From Parus major (Eukaryota; Chordata; Aves; Passeriformes; Paridae), in NCBI RefSeq assembly GCF_001522545.3, contig NC_031773.1, positions 43,816,786 to 43,880,785 of the forward strand: a stretch of 64,000 bases of DNA. The letters run 5' to 3'. The notes beneath the pieces are model-generated. The model searched no databases and was not told the origin of the DNA. It saw only the letters and a list, made by a program, of their open reading frames with translations. Shown piece after piece: positions 14,501 to 25,300 of this stretch (positions are counted from its first letter, which is position 1; every line of letters starts with the position of its first letter). Made by a program: the position numbers and the translations under genes.

Positions 14501-15979
14501 TGTCTGATCAAAATTAGCATGTAAATGCCTCTCTCTTCTTCAAGTTTTATTAGTCTATATAAAACTTCACCATTTCACCTCTTTACTTTGTTTGACATAT
14601 TTCATGATTGTGGCATAAACGAGTCCCTATCTTTAACAGAAGAAAGCATTGTAGATTATTAAAAGATTCAATTTTCTTTAGAAAAGTCTCAGACATTTTC
14701 TTCTTGCTTCTATATGCTAAGTATGTGTGAATACATTGACACAAATACCACTTTACTTTAGATGAGGAGACCAACAAAATGTCTACAGATTCTTTGCAGG
14801 CTGAGTCTTTCTCATTCTGTGAAGACCCAAGATTTTGTCAGGGCTCTGCACTTCTCAGCTTCTGCAATACCAATTTTCAGGGCACTGTTTTGGGACATTT
14901 GGATGCACACTCTTGGACATGTAGGACCTGAGATGCCTCATGGAGTTTTTTGTTTGTTAGCTTCCAATTCTGTAGTACTGTTTTGCCACACTGACGTCTC
15001 TGGGAGATGGGAGGGGCTGCAGGTAGAATTGGAGGTAAATGCCCATGTTTTATTAAACACTGCTTTTTGAAATCCTTCTAGACAATGTCTTCAAAATACG
15101 CTGAAGAATTTAATGTTAACCATGTTTAGCTTTGCATGCAAGTGGAGATCTGGTTGTGCATAAAAGAGTTTAAACAGAGTTGTCATACTAACATTTCAAT
15201 CTTTTCTTTCCGGCACAGCACCACTGTGGGTGTGTTACATAAATTGCCACAATGGAGTGCATTTCAGATCCTTCATCTCAGAGGCCATCTGTCATTGAAA
15301 GTGGCACATTCACCTGCCCATCACTTCTGCAGCAATGTGTGCATCAGACAGGGCACATCCCAATGAAGTTTACAACTGGAGCAGCTTTTCTTACAGCTGT
15401 CTTTGGAAAGACTTAGTAATCAAGTCACTGCTTCAGATGGGAACAAACACCACAAATAGATTGTTCTTTCTGTCCAAGAGAACAACAAATGCTTTCTGTT
15501 TTGCTTCAGAAAAGAGCGAACTAGTTCCCTGAAGGATATTTTTCTACTCAGTAAAATCCAATGTTGCTTCTGTGAGCTCTTCTCTACTGTCTCTGACCCT
15601 TGACAGGCAATCACAGGGTTTTAATAAGAAAAATTACTCTCAAGTCCTTGAATGGATCTAGACAGGATTCAGCATTGTTATGATTGTTAGTAATTATATA
15701 TTTCTCTCCATTTTCCTTCTACCTTTGTTTTTCCTTTAACTTGGTGAAGTAGGACAGGATGATGTCAACCATTTTTAATATTATTTGTCTGGAGTGTTTT
15801 TTGGTTTGAGAATATGTATGCATTTCTGTATTTGTCTAACTTTTCCTTGTTCCATGTTTAGTGCAAACTCTGTAAGTTGTTGAAGGAAGAACTTGACAGT
15901 GTGTATGTGTGCTTACAATTTGCTCAAAGAATTTCAACTATGGGTCAGAGATTTTTCTTCCCAATCAGTGAAAATGTAC
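8531..15979. other. Gene-less AT-rich stretch
   Basis: No supported gene. It contains a short GT repeat (11560-11574), A-rich and T-rich tracts (11968-11998 and 12040-12082) and a 7-bp hairpin at 13934-13950. The small open frames at 8601-8807, 10029-10369, 12166-12354, 14762-15070 and 15136-15366 are short, partly overlap on both strands and show no recognisable protein signature. Confidence 0.65.
11560..11574. repeat. Short (GT)n microsatellite
   Basis: An uninterrupted GT run of about seven units leads into 'atatg'. It is short, so its chance of being polymorphic is modest. Confidence 0.8.
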
Positions 15980-16092
15980 ATAACCTTTCTGTCTGCTGTA
16001 AATGTTCCTGTCTGTAAAATGAGGTTTTACTTGCCTGCCTCACAGGCATGTTGAAGCTTAATTAGTGTAGGTAATAAATGCTAAGTATTATT
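15980..16092 (+). mobile_element. MIR-like ancient CORE-SINE fragment
   Basis: The sequence follows the MIR consensus in order. It reads 'taacctttctg', then after some divergence 'cctgtctgtaaaatgagg', then 'cttgcctgcctcacaggcat' where MIR has a CCTACCTCA-GGG-TTGTTG segment, then 'gttgaagcttaattagtg', and 'ggtaataaatgctaagtatt', like the MIR end with its AATAAATG. This matches both the tRNA-derived body and the CORE region. MIR copies are abundant in mammals but sparse and very old in birds and reptiles. I rate it probable rather than certain, because divergence is high and the call rests on remembered consensus. Confidence 0.6.
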
Positions 16093-18195
16093 TTAAAAGA
16101 TCTATTGCTCTCTAGAATGATCAAGTTTGGATCTTAATTCACAGCTTTATGAGCTAGGGTTCAGTATTGAACTACCTTACATTTTCACAAAGCCTCTCCT
16201 GAATTTAATAAGGGATTTAACAAAATAACTCCTTAAAACACTTATGATTCTTCTTAATAAAAAGCTAATTTGTACTTGCATAAAACTCATAGAGCTGTGC
16301 ACATTATCAGAGTTTTCTTGAATGACAGTCTTTGAAATGCAAATGTTGCACAGGTCCTCCTTGTCTGAAGAATATATGGTTGTTATTGTATTACCATATG
16401 TAAAATGTTTTCTGCAGATATTTTCTTAAATTATTTTCTTCACGACCAGTATACAGAAAGAACATCATTCAAGAATCACATTAATCTGGCATTCTTTCAG
16501 CATTTCACTAGCAAAACCAAATTACACAGTGGAAATGGATTCTATTTTTCTAAGGTGGGAGAGCAAAGACGAAAATATTGGAGTTTTGGGGTGCCTGGAC
16601 TTGTGCCTCATCATGTTTAATCCCTTTCTTAGCATTCCTTGGAAAATAAGTATTGCATTTTTTTCTTTTCTCTTCTTCTTTCAAACCTGCTCAAAGAGGT
16701 TGTACTTATTTTTTTTTTATTTTAATATATATCAGAGGTATGTCTGGAAAATTCTATCAATAAAGTTAAAATATGCAGCATAACCCCAAGGAACAATATG
16801 TGTTTTGCAAAATATAGAGAACAGTAAGAGGAGCTTCCTAGAGAAACTTTGTCTATTGTAAAGTTTGTTCTCTGTGTGTTTTGAATGTGATATTCCTTTT
16901 TCTGCTCTTGCACTTTTTCTTGTGGCAACCTTTTGCTATTGTGGTATCTAACTAAAATTAACCTTATTTTAATCAGGGATTCTGAGAAAGTTCTTCCCAT
17001 TAATTCTTCTAATCTAAAAGTTTTCTAAAGCTCCAGGATTAAAATATGGTTGCAAGTGTCATTCTTTTTCTACAAAGTAAACTACTTTGGTAGTGTTAAA
17101 AAAATCATCTCATCCCTGGGGTTCCTGTCAAGGCTCTGGGATTCTCCCAGAAGCTAACAATCATAACAAACCTTGTTTCAGTGCATTTTTTCATGGTTAG
17201 GAACGTTTTTGAACTTGCCAGTGTAAATACACAACAATATATAAAAAAACCCAATAAAATTAACTCCACCACAGTTCCCTTCATTTTAATCCTTCAAACA
17301 ACAGTTTAATGTGTACTTGCTGATGTGCCAAAACTCATGGTGGTGGTGGTTGTTTTCAATGCATGCATGGAAATAACTTTAGATGGTTGCATTCACAGGT
17401 GTGCCAGATGATGAACAGAAGTGGTCATGCATAAGCTCACACACATGTTCAAGTAGACATGGCTTTAAAAGGGTTTATCTCTTGGTGGTTAGTTGATTTC
17501 CAATGATAAGAAGGTGCCCTTATACACTGGAGCAGTTTTAGGTACAACAGTAATGGCATTCAGGTTAGTTGTGTTCTAGCACAAATTTGTCTTTTTACGA
17601 TGAAGAATGGGGCACATTCAAGTATTTTCTGTGTAGCACAGTTCTGTCTCTCCATCTATTTGAAGGGGAAAGTCTGAGTGCAAATTTTCTGCTAAACTCT
17701 CATAAGCAGTTAGTTGTGTTCTTGATTTATAGCTGACACTCTTCTGGATGCATCTAGTGCTTTCATTCATTAAGGAAGATTTCCACTGAAAACAAAGCAG
17801 CAAAACACTTCTGTATTCTCAAACACTGTCCCAAATGAACTAAGTGTGTAACTTTAGGAGCTTTAAACTGGCTCAGAATGACTGGTCTGATACTTCATGC
17901 TGCACCTCCTGTACTTTGGTATTTCTTTTTCTGGTTAAGAAGCAAGTGACTTCTTAGATTCCATTTACTGTCCAAGAGAAACCTCTTTGTGACCTCTAAA
18001 GATAGTCAAAAAGGCTGCCTTATTTTTCTTTCTAAATATATATTTAAAGATCACAGTGGAGATTTTTGGTTCTTTCTCAGGAATTGATGGATACTTTAGA
18101 CAGGGAATTCCTGGTGCTGCCTGATGCTACTGGCATTGGTTCTAACAGATAGAAAATGAGCTACTGGCTTCTCATGCTGGTGGGTAAATAAATCA
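16093..18195. other. Gene-less AT-rich stretch
   Basis: No supported gene. It includes a perfect octamer motif (ATGCAAAT) at 16337-16344, a short GGT repeat at 17337-17352 and T-rich tracts near 16700. The overlapping frames at 16405-16783 and the minus frames at 16722-17000 and 17618-17803 lack motifs and splice context. Confidence 0.65.
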
Positions 18196-18468
18196 GGAGT
18201 TCATTTGGACAAGAGGAAATGGAATGTAAATGCATCAGAAGTTCAGAGTTAGCACTAGGAAAATGTTCCTCACCCTGAGGGTGTTTGGTTGCTGGAATGG
18301 GCTTCCCTGGGAAGTTGTCATAGCGCCAAGCCTGACAGAGTTCAAGGAACATTTGGATGAAGCTCTTACTCGTGTGATTTCGTTACAGGTAGTCCTCTGA
18401 GGAGCAGTGAGTTGGATTTAGTGATCCTTATGAGTTAATTCCAACTTGAGATATTCTATGATTTAAGT
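18196..18468 (+). mobile_element. CR1 LINE 3' fragment, plus strand
   Basis: Read on the plus strand this is a CR1 3' end. It shows 'ggacaagaggaaatggaatg', 'taggaaaatgttcctcaccc', 'gggcttccctgggaagttgt', 'ctgacagagttcaaggaaca', 'gattt-gttacaggtagtcct', 'gagcagtgagttgga' and finally 'tgagatattctatgattt'. The terminal 'attctatg' word is the CR1 3' hallmark. The copy is 5'-truncated and noncoding. Divergence is moderate, but all segments are in the right order. It has the opposite orientation to the CR1 pair at 2.1-2.6 kb and the old copy at 20 kb. Confidence 0.88.
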
Positions 18469-19994
18469 CTGCAGAGTTTTTGACTGATTGAACTAGGACT
18501 GCAAACTTTAAAGCATTTTGTAGTTCATGTCTCACAGTTGGTTGCAGAATTTTGGTATTTGATTACGCACACTTTGTGTGGAGGATGGTTTTGAAAATCA
18601 GAGAAAATTTCTTTCTCTAGAAGGAAAAATTAAGAGAACGCTATATGAGTGAAACAAAAAATGCTTCTTTTATCTTTTAAAGAACATGATCTCTCCTTAT
18701 GTGTCCAGGAAAAGTAATTTCTTTTGTGGGTAGTTTTCAGGCTGATAAACCAATAACTGTATAGCTGTTCCTTTAGCTATGTACTCTGCTTTCCTGCCCC
18801 TTCCCACTCTAATCTGGACGATGAGAAAAAAAATGAGGTCTCATTGCTGTGGAACTTTGAGGAAGGGGAATTTTCTGTAGTTTTTTTTTTCTTTAACTAT
18901 GAATTTTAATGAAGAAATGTGAGATCTAAAAGTCTTGGCTTCTGCTGCCTAAGCTAAAAGACAAACAGCGTCTGCGTGAGGTCTACCTGCGGAGTGTGAC
19001 ATGAGGAAGGATTGTCACACTCTGAGCTTGACCTCTTGTCCTTATTTGATGAAGAGAATGAGTGAATGTCCTGGATGCCTGTCAGCTGTATGACTGAAGA
19101 ATCATTTATATTAAAAGGGATTTAACTAAAAGAGTATGGCAACAAATATTTACTTACTTTATTTAGCACATTCCTGCTGTATTTAAGAGTTTTCTCCAAG
19201 GAGAATATGCAGAGCTGTGTGCAAAGAAGCATGAAATTCTTTTTTTAATGTAGCCTGTTAGTCAACTCTTCATTTCAAATTCCATGTTTAGTCTCTAACA
19301 GTTAAAAAGAAAACAACTTAGTTTGTGTTTTCCTTCTAAAAAAGTAATTTCCTGAGGGTAACTTGGCTTAGGGAAAGACAGGGGATAAATTCAACAGTTT
19401 CCTACATTCTCCAGAAAGTCAGTTGCTTTGTGAATCTTGCAGAAACCATTTGAATGTCTTATACATGTAAAGTTTGGAAATCAAACACTGTGAGAACATG
19501 ATATAGTGTTTTTAGGTAGGATAACACCAAATATTTATATTTTTTTTGGTAAAAGACAAATTTCTTATTCCTAACCCCTTCAGAGAAAAAGCTTTTCTTA
19601 TTTCTTTTTTCTGGTGAGTTATTTTTAAGGATCTGTATTCTCCCCTTGTTGCATAGAAGTTCCTGGTGATTCAGGTTTGTGCTGAGGTATCTGTGCATAC
19701 AGGATTTTAAAATAACTATAGTGTTTAAAATAGGGAGTGTGTAAAGTCATAATCCTATTGGAAAGTTAGAGTTTTACTCACTAATGTTTAGCATGGGTTA
19801 TTTTTTTTTCCAATTAATGAATAATCTGCATAAAGACAGTATCTATCATTCTGAGTTAGATAATGTTGATTGCTTGGACACAGTGCTTAATATGCTCATT
19901 AAATGGTCCTTGAGAGGTTTCTGAGGAAAAATAGATACGAAGTGTAGGTTCAGATTCTGTCAGGTTTGCTGCTAGGGACAGTTTAGTGGCTGCT
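18469..19994. other. Gene-less AT-rich stretch
   Basis: No supported gene. The stretch is unique-looking, with T-rich runs (18880-18890, 19800-19810). The minus-strand frame at 19459-19698 is lysine/tyrosine-rich and AT-driven, with no recognisable domain. Confidence 0.65.
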
Positions 19995-20238
19995 TGCCAA
20001 GGGGTCACAGAACTTTAGGAAATTCATCTAGCCCACCCTTGTGTCACAGGGCAGCAACAGCTGTCTCTGCATCTTTCCAAAAACTGCTGCATCTCTCTGT
20101 ACCAATTTTGGCCAGGAACACTTGTGGAGTATTTCAGTAATCAGTACAACCTTACTAACTCTCAGATTTTTGTTTATATTTAGTCCTTCACTTAGACCTT
20201 GCTGCAAATTCTTTTTTCCAATAAACTTTATCGTAAGT
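19995..20238 (-). mobile_element. Old, diverged CR1 LINE fragment
   Basis: The plus strand resembles a reverse-complemented ancient CR1. It reads 'gggtcacagaactttagg', 'ttcatctagcccaccctt', 'tgtcacagggcagcaa', then 'tatttcagtaatcagtac', 'ccttactaactctcag', and finally 'agaccttgctgcaaattc', which corresponds to the CCTTGCTGCAA-TTAAGCCCATT block of old CR1s. It is more decayed than the copies at 2.1 and 18.2 kb, so insertion is probably much older. Both overlapping open frames in it (20028-20246 minus, 20041-20289 plus) are by-products of this repeat. Confidence 0.65.
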
Positions 20239-21732
20239 ACTGACATACTTAATGCTTACAGATCCACAGTGGCTGTGGATCCCTATTGATTTTAATATTC
20301 CAAAAGCAAAAAAAGAGTTTTATAAGTCACTGTATAAATGGATGACAATAAAATAGGGAGCTTGATAGCTTTCTATAGATAATTTATTTGGAAATAAATA
20401 ATTAATTGTCATAAATGCATCCAGAAGGAAGCTGTTTTTTCTCCTTTTTTTTCCCCCCCTCGAAATTAAAATATCTTGTAGACTCTAGTGTTTTTGTAGG
20501 GTTTTAAGATACTTGTCCATGTGAATTTTTTGCTAACTTTTCGATTATTGTATGGAAGTAATGAAAAAGTAATTATTTTTATTTTTATAGTCACCTGGAA
20601 AATTTCCAACTCAAAAAGTTTTTGTAGTATATTTATCTTTACATGATAGGAAAACAGTATTTTGAATAAGTTAGACCATTTCTGACTCACAAGTATAGAA
20701 ACTCATGAGAGTGAAGGAGATGGCTGGTGTTACCGCACACCCAGTTTTTATTAAGCTGGTTAAAAGAGCGGTAGGGAAATACTGTGCTTGCATTCTGCAA
20801 TCTAAAGACTACATTTTAAAAGGAATGATAACTGAATAGAGGTGTTTACTTAGCTGAGTTCTGTTTTGTTGAGAAGATGATGGTCTCATTTGTTTAGCGA
20901 GGGGTTAAACAGAAACTAATCCTTTAGGCTTACTTTGAAAGGTGGTTATCTTTCCAGCAAGGGTATTGTTTGCTTTGCCAGAAACAGTGTAAGTGTTCCT
21001 TAAATCATCATGTTCTCTGAAAGAATAAACTTCTTAGAGGAAGAATATCATTGGCAAAAGCAATGTCTTTAGAAGATTCCAAAAACTAATGAATGTGCTT
21101 TCATGTATATCTAATAAACATAGGCATTTTGCTTGATGTAGGCTGTATTAAAACTTTTTTGTGAAGGAGATAATTTTTTTGTATACAAGTGCTCAAATAG
21201 AAGTATCACAGATTATGGGAAATGGAACAGAAGTGTGGTTGGCTCAAGTTAATTACATTTAGTCAAATGAAATACTATTCTACTGTACTCTTCAGGACAA
21301 GCAGAGAAAATGCCAAAACCTTTTTCAGCCAGTATTTATCTATTTCAATTATTTTTGACAGTTTGTGTTGCATGTGTGTTTCAGCTACAGTGCCTTTATA
21401 TCGACAGTTGGTAGCACAAGCCTTTTAAAGCACAAAGGGTAGCAGTACTTCAGCCAATCTGTGATAAAAGGGAAAAAATGAAATCACTATGGAAACTGCA
21501 GGAAGAATCTAAAAGCTTTCTTTATAAAGTAAACGTCTGATGTTTGTGACTGCGGGGGCAAAAAATTCATAAATCTGTACGATGCTATCATCTCTGATTT
21601 GTTATCGCAGCAAATGCCAAGTCTGAGCAGTCTGACCTTAGCCTTATTAAGTGCTTTCTTTTCAGATACAGTTATTATTTGACAATAGAGAGACTGCAGT
21701 GCTGCAAGGGGGAAAACTAATATATTTAAAAT
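20239..21732. other. Gene-less AT-rich stretch
   Basis: No supported gene. It has a 9-bp hairpin at 20261-20281 (GATCCACAG / CTGTGGATC around a 3-base loop) and a pyrimidine tract at about 20437-20461. The rest is unique AT-rich DNA. Confidence 0.65.
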
Positions 21733-21780
21733 ATGTGTGTGTGTGTCTACGTGCGTCTGTGTGCGTGTGTGTATATATAA
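21733..21780. repeat. Interrupted (TG)n repeat ending in a TATATAA box-like word
   Basis: An imperfect TG/GTGTGC repeat with CpG-containing interruptions runs into 'gtatatataac'. The TATATAA word at its 3' end sits about 470 bp before the exon-like segment ending at 22327. It could therefore serve as a core promoter element, but TG repeats bordered by TA steps are common and the match alone is weak. Confidence 0.75.
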
Positions 21781-22248
21781 CTATCCATCTTTTTTACCCT
21801 GCAAAGCTTATAGAGTTGAGAGCACCGAGTGTGGGAACTCAGGGACTACTATTCTGAGCACAATTGAGAAAACTATGTTTCGTCCCATTGCATGTGCTTG
21901 TCTTTGATCTCAAATTGAAAATCTCTCAGCCTCTTCCTCCAATCCAAAAGCAAATAAATACAGAGAGAAAGAAACCTCTCTCCTCTCAGCACACAGGGCC
22001 TCCACGACCGAAAAATGAAGGTGGCTGTAAGGGCTCTGGTGAACCTGTTTGGACAACAGACAGCAAAAAAAAATACCTGTCTTGGTGGAGGAGTTTAAGA
22101 GCACAGCAGAGCTCATCAGACAGTACAGAATATCTTGGCTCACACGGGCCATTCTCTTTATCTCAAAACAATACCAGCCAAGCTCCTCCGTTCCTACAAC
22201 TGAAGAGCTGCGGGAGCAGGAGGACAGTAACTAATACAGCTTTTAAAT

Positions 22249-22327
22249 ATGAATCTCCTTGTCTTCTTAAGAAAAAAAAAGAAAAAGAAAGATAAATACA
22301 TTAATTCAGAGCAAGGCAAGATATCTG
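22249..22327 (+). other. Candidate first coding exon (hypothesis)
   Basis: An ATG at 22249 with A at -3 opens a frame of 26 codons plus one base. It runs straight into a near-perfect splice donor (CTG|gtaagtattt, intron from 22328). The peptide begins with a short hydrophobic segment (MNLLVFLR), followed by six lysines and a polar tail. The preceding 300 bp are GC-richer than the surroundings and could be 5' untranslated sequence. A TATA-like word lies at 21774-21780. The exon ends in phase 1, which fits the frame of the exon-like segment starting at 27698. No protein family is recognised. It could equally be a noncoding exon or chance. The lysine run comes from an A-rich tract, which weakens the coding case. 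Confidence 0.22.
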
Positions 22328-25300
22328 GTAAGTATTTTTATTGCATTTGGCTGCTTGAGATGGAGGATTGTTTTTAGTCTAAGTATCTGTTATAAACAAG
22401 ATTTGAATGAGTGTGGGGCTTTTATGAAGTTTTTTAATTGTATAAAAATTTCATGCCTATTTTTGCATCTCCAATTTTGATAGTTTTTGGATTTCCTTGT
22501 TTTGCTGTTGTGCTGTTATTAGTGTACAAGCTTTCCAAGTCTGATTTTTCAAGATGCTCAAAAGAGCACTGTTGTTCCCAGGCTCTTGGAATACAAACAT
22601 ACCCATGAGTAATACATATTCTTGTATATTATATATACGTACACAAAACTGGGCTTTAATATTTGTTTTAGTATGGCAGTTTTCAAATATACTGTTAATG
22701 ACCCAAGCCAGGCAAGTATTTTCTGACTGTTTTAAGCTCTCGAAACAGTGTGAACGCTTTAACTCTTATTGATTAAGTTTATATATGAAGATTTAATCTA
22801 TGACAGCAGACAGTATAAAGTTATTTGGCTATAAATGTGAAAGGCCAGAAGAATTCCTGATTATATTCGGATTTCACAGTACATTGGTGAATGCCACTAT
22901 AGAGTGTGCTTGTGTTATTAACAGAAAGATTCCAGGTTAACAGTACAAAAACAGAGACAATACAATTCTGTCAGGAGCAGGTCAGTCTTTGAGTAATAAA
23001 TATTACTCTAAGAAAATATATAGTTTGACTTATTGGCTTTATTGCAGCTTTTTATACATACAATGAAAACCAATTATCTGTAGAGGAAATTTGACTTTGT
23101 GGAATGGAATTAAATTGCTTTTTAAAGGCTTGCTTAAACAGCACTAGCTGGAGGGAAGTCCAATAACATTTTTAGCTCTGAATTGTAATGACTTTGCTAC
23201 ATTAATAAATCAGGTTGTGTTCTGGCTTTTATCAAAAGATTTCAAGAAAGAAAACTATCCACGGCAGGTTGAAGCCACAGGGGCAGTCCTGATTTGCCTT
23301 TCTCCATCCAACTACTTTACTTCAAAAAGTGTCCCTTCAAAAAACAGCAACTCCCAGGGATCAGTGCCTAAAACGGTAGGTCCAAATCCATCCAAGGTGA
23401 TGAAAACAAGTGATAAATATTAATTCCTGCTAACAAGTGCATTGTCATACTGGAATATCTTTAATATAGTGTGCTTACTTAAATCACTGTTCTTAAGGAA
23501 ACAAGGGGAAAATTCCTATTAATGCTCAACACATTTGGGGTGGTGTTGATATTGTTTGGGGGATTTGGGATATGTTTTGTGGGGTTTTTTGTTTGTTTGG
23601 TGATTTTATAAAGAAAATATCTTGTTCTATTTATTGTATTTATTTCTTGTCTTGATACGGAACTGGGTACAAGATTGACTTAAAAAGTAAACTTTTTCAA
23701 AAGAGATGGTTTAATTCACTCTACATGTGTGATTACAGCCCTGTTGCTGAAATTAATGTACTACTAGTTAGCTAGACAAATGTTTGGGCTCAGCGTTGAG
23801 TGGATGGAGGTTTTACAAAGTATGTATTTGGGCCTCAGAATCTGAAACTTTATAAAAAGGAAAGGATTTATTTGAACAGTGCTTTGGTCTGCTGATGTTA
23901 GCTCTAAAGTAATCAGAGGAGAAAAAAAAAAGATACTGTCTACTAATTTTCTCCAGCAGATCACATATCAAAACTGTAATCTGTAGGAAGAATGTGAACT
24001 GGTGAAATCTGATGTTGGTTTCCTACGCCTTTATGCAGAATGTTTGTAATTATCTTGCTGATTCGTAATCCCTTACATTTGCTTTCACAAAGCACCTAAT
24101 GGAGAATGCAATGCTCTAATTAGTTTCTGTGAAAGAGTTGAGGGGCAAAAAAAAACTTGTGCTCTTTTGAAGAGCATTTTAAAGAAAAAAATTTTGTTAA
24201 GAATATACTTTCCAGATTTTGGGAAAGTTAAGGATTATTTATTGATTTCAATTCCAGGTGGTTTTATATTGAAGTATACAAACATAGTTGAAAGTACGTT
24301 GATTATAACTTCTTTCCAAAACTTCATTGTTTACTTGCCTACATCCAAAGCAAAATAGGTACTGGACTCTGTCAAAATATTTTTATATCTTTACATTTTT
24401 TAATCTTACATTTTTCAGTATTTTCTGAGATAAAAGAGGTCTAATTACCATATAATAAATAAATGTATTTTGGTAAAAAAAAAAAATAAAAATCAATGCT
24501 TTCTTATATGATGTTTTAGAATACGTACTGTAATGCAGTACATTTCTTGTAATATAGCTTTTGTATTAAGGAAATTAAGATCAAGAATAACCATGAGTTA
24601 AATTTAAATTGCACTTCATGAAGATCACTTCCCATTACATTCTTTTGTGTAGGGAACTAGCTACAAACAATGTGGAGTTGTAAAACTGACTTTTGATCAT
24701 GGAGGGGGCTCACTTTTTATGGATAGGTTTGTCCACAAAGTGAGGCAAAAGGTTAATTGAGGTTGCATATTTGAATACATTATGTGCATTTCACCTCTGT
24801 AAGACAGTTACTGAAACAGTGTGCTTTTTTTGTATCTGGTATGAATAATTTCTAAATACAAAGGTATTTATTACAGAATCATTAAAATGGAATCTCCAGA
24901 GGAAAATGGATACATGATACTGGCATGTGCCTTTGTTTGCCAAAGTGGGGTTGTGTGGGTTAGCTGAAAGAAATGACTCCAGAAGTCTGTTCTCAAGCAA
25001 ATTTCTCAGATGCAGAATTGTTATGCAAGACATACCTGGCTTTCTTTTTTTCTCTCTTTTTGGGAAATCAATTCAGACTTCAAACTGTTCAAATATCCGA
25101 TGGTATGTGAGATTAGTTACCCAGTGGTGTGTCCATAATGCTTGCTTTTAGTAGATGACTTATACAACTAAAAAGTAAAAAAAGCTTTGCTTTTCCTCCC
25201 CCTTAAGTGGCCCCTTTTTCCATTCAACTTAGCGATTGTGTGGTTTGTGCTGTTTAACATTAAAAAAAAAGAAATAGTAAGAGAAAAAAAAATTACAGCC

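Noticed and set aside
22049..22234. 61-codon plus frame inside the same GC-richer segment
   Set aside because: Overlaps two other frames. It has no splice support of its own and no motif.
21864..22295. Longest open frame in the window, 143 codons on the plus strand
   Set aside because: It begins with TTG, contains no ATG, overlaps other open frames on both strands, and ends in an A-rich tract. No domain is recognisable.
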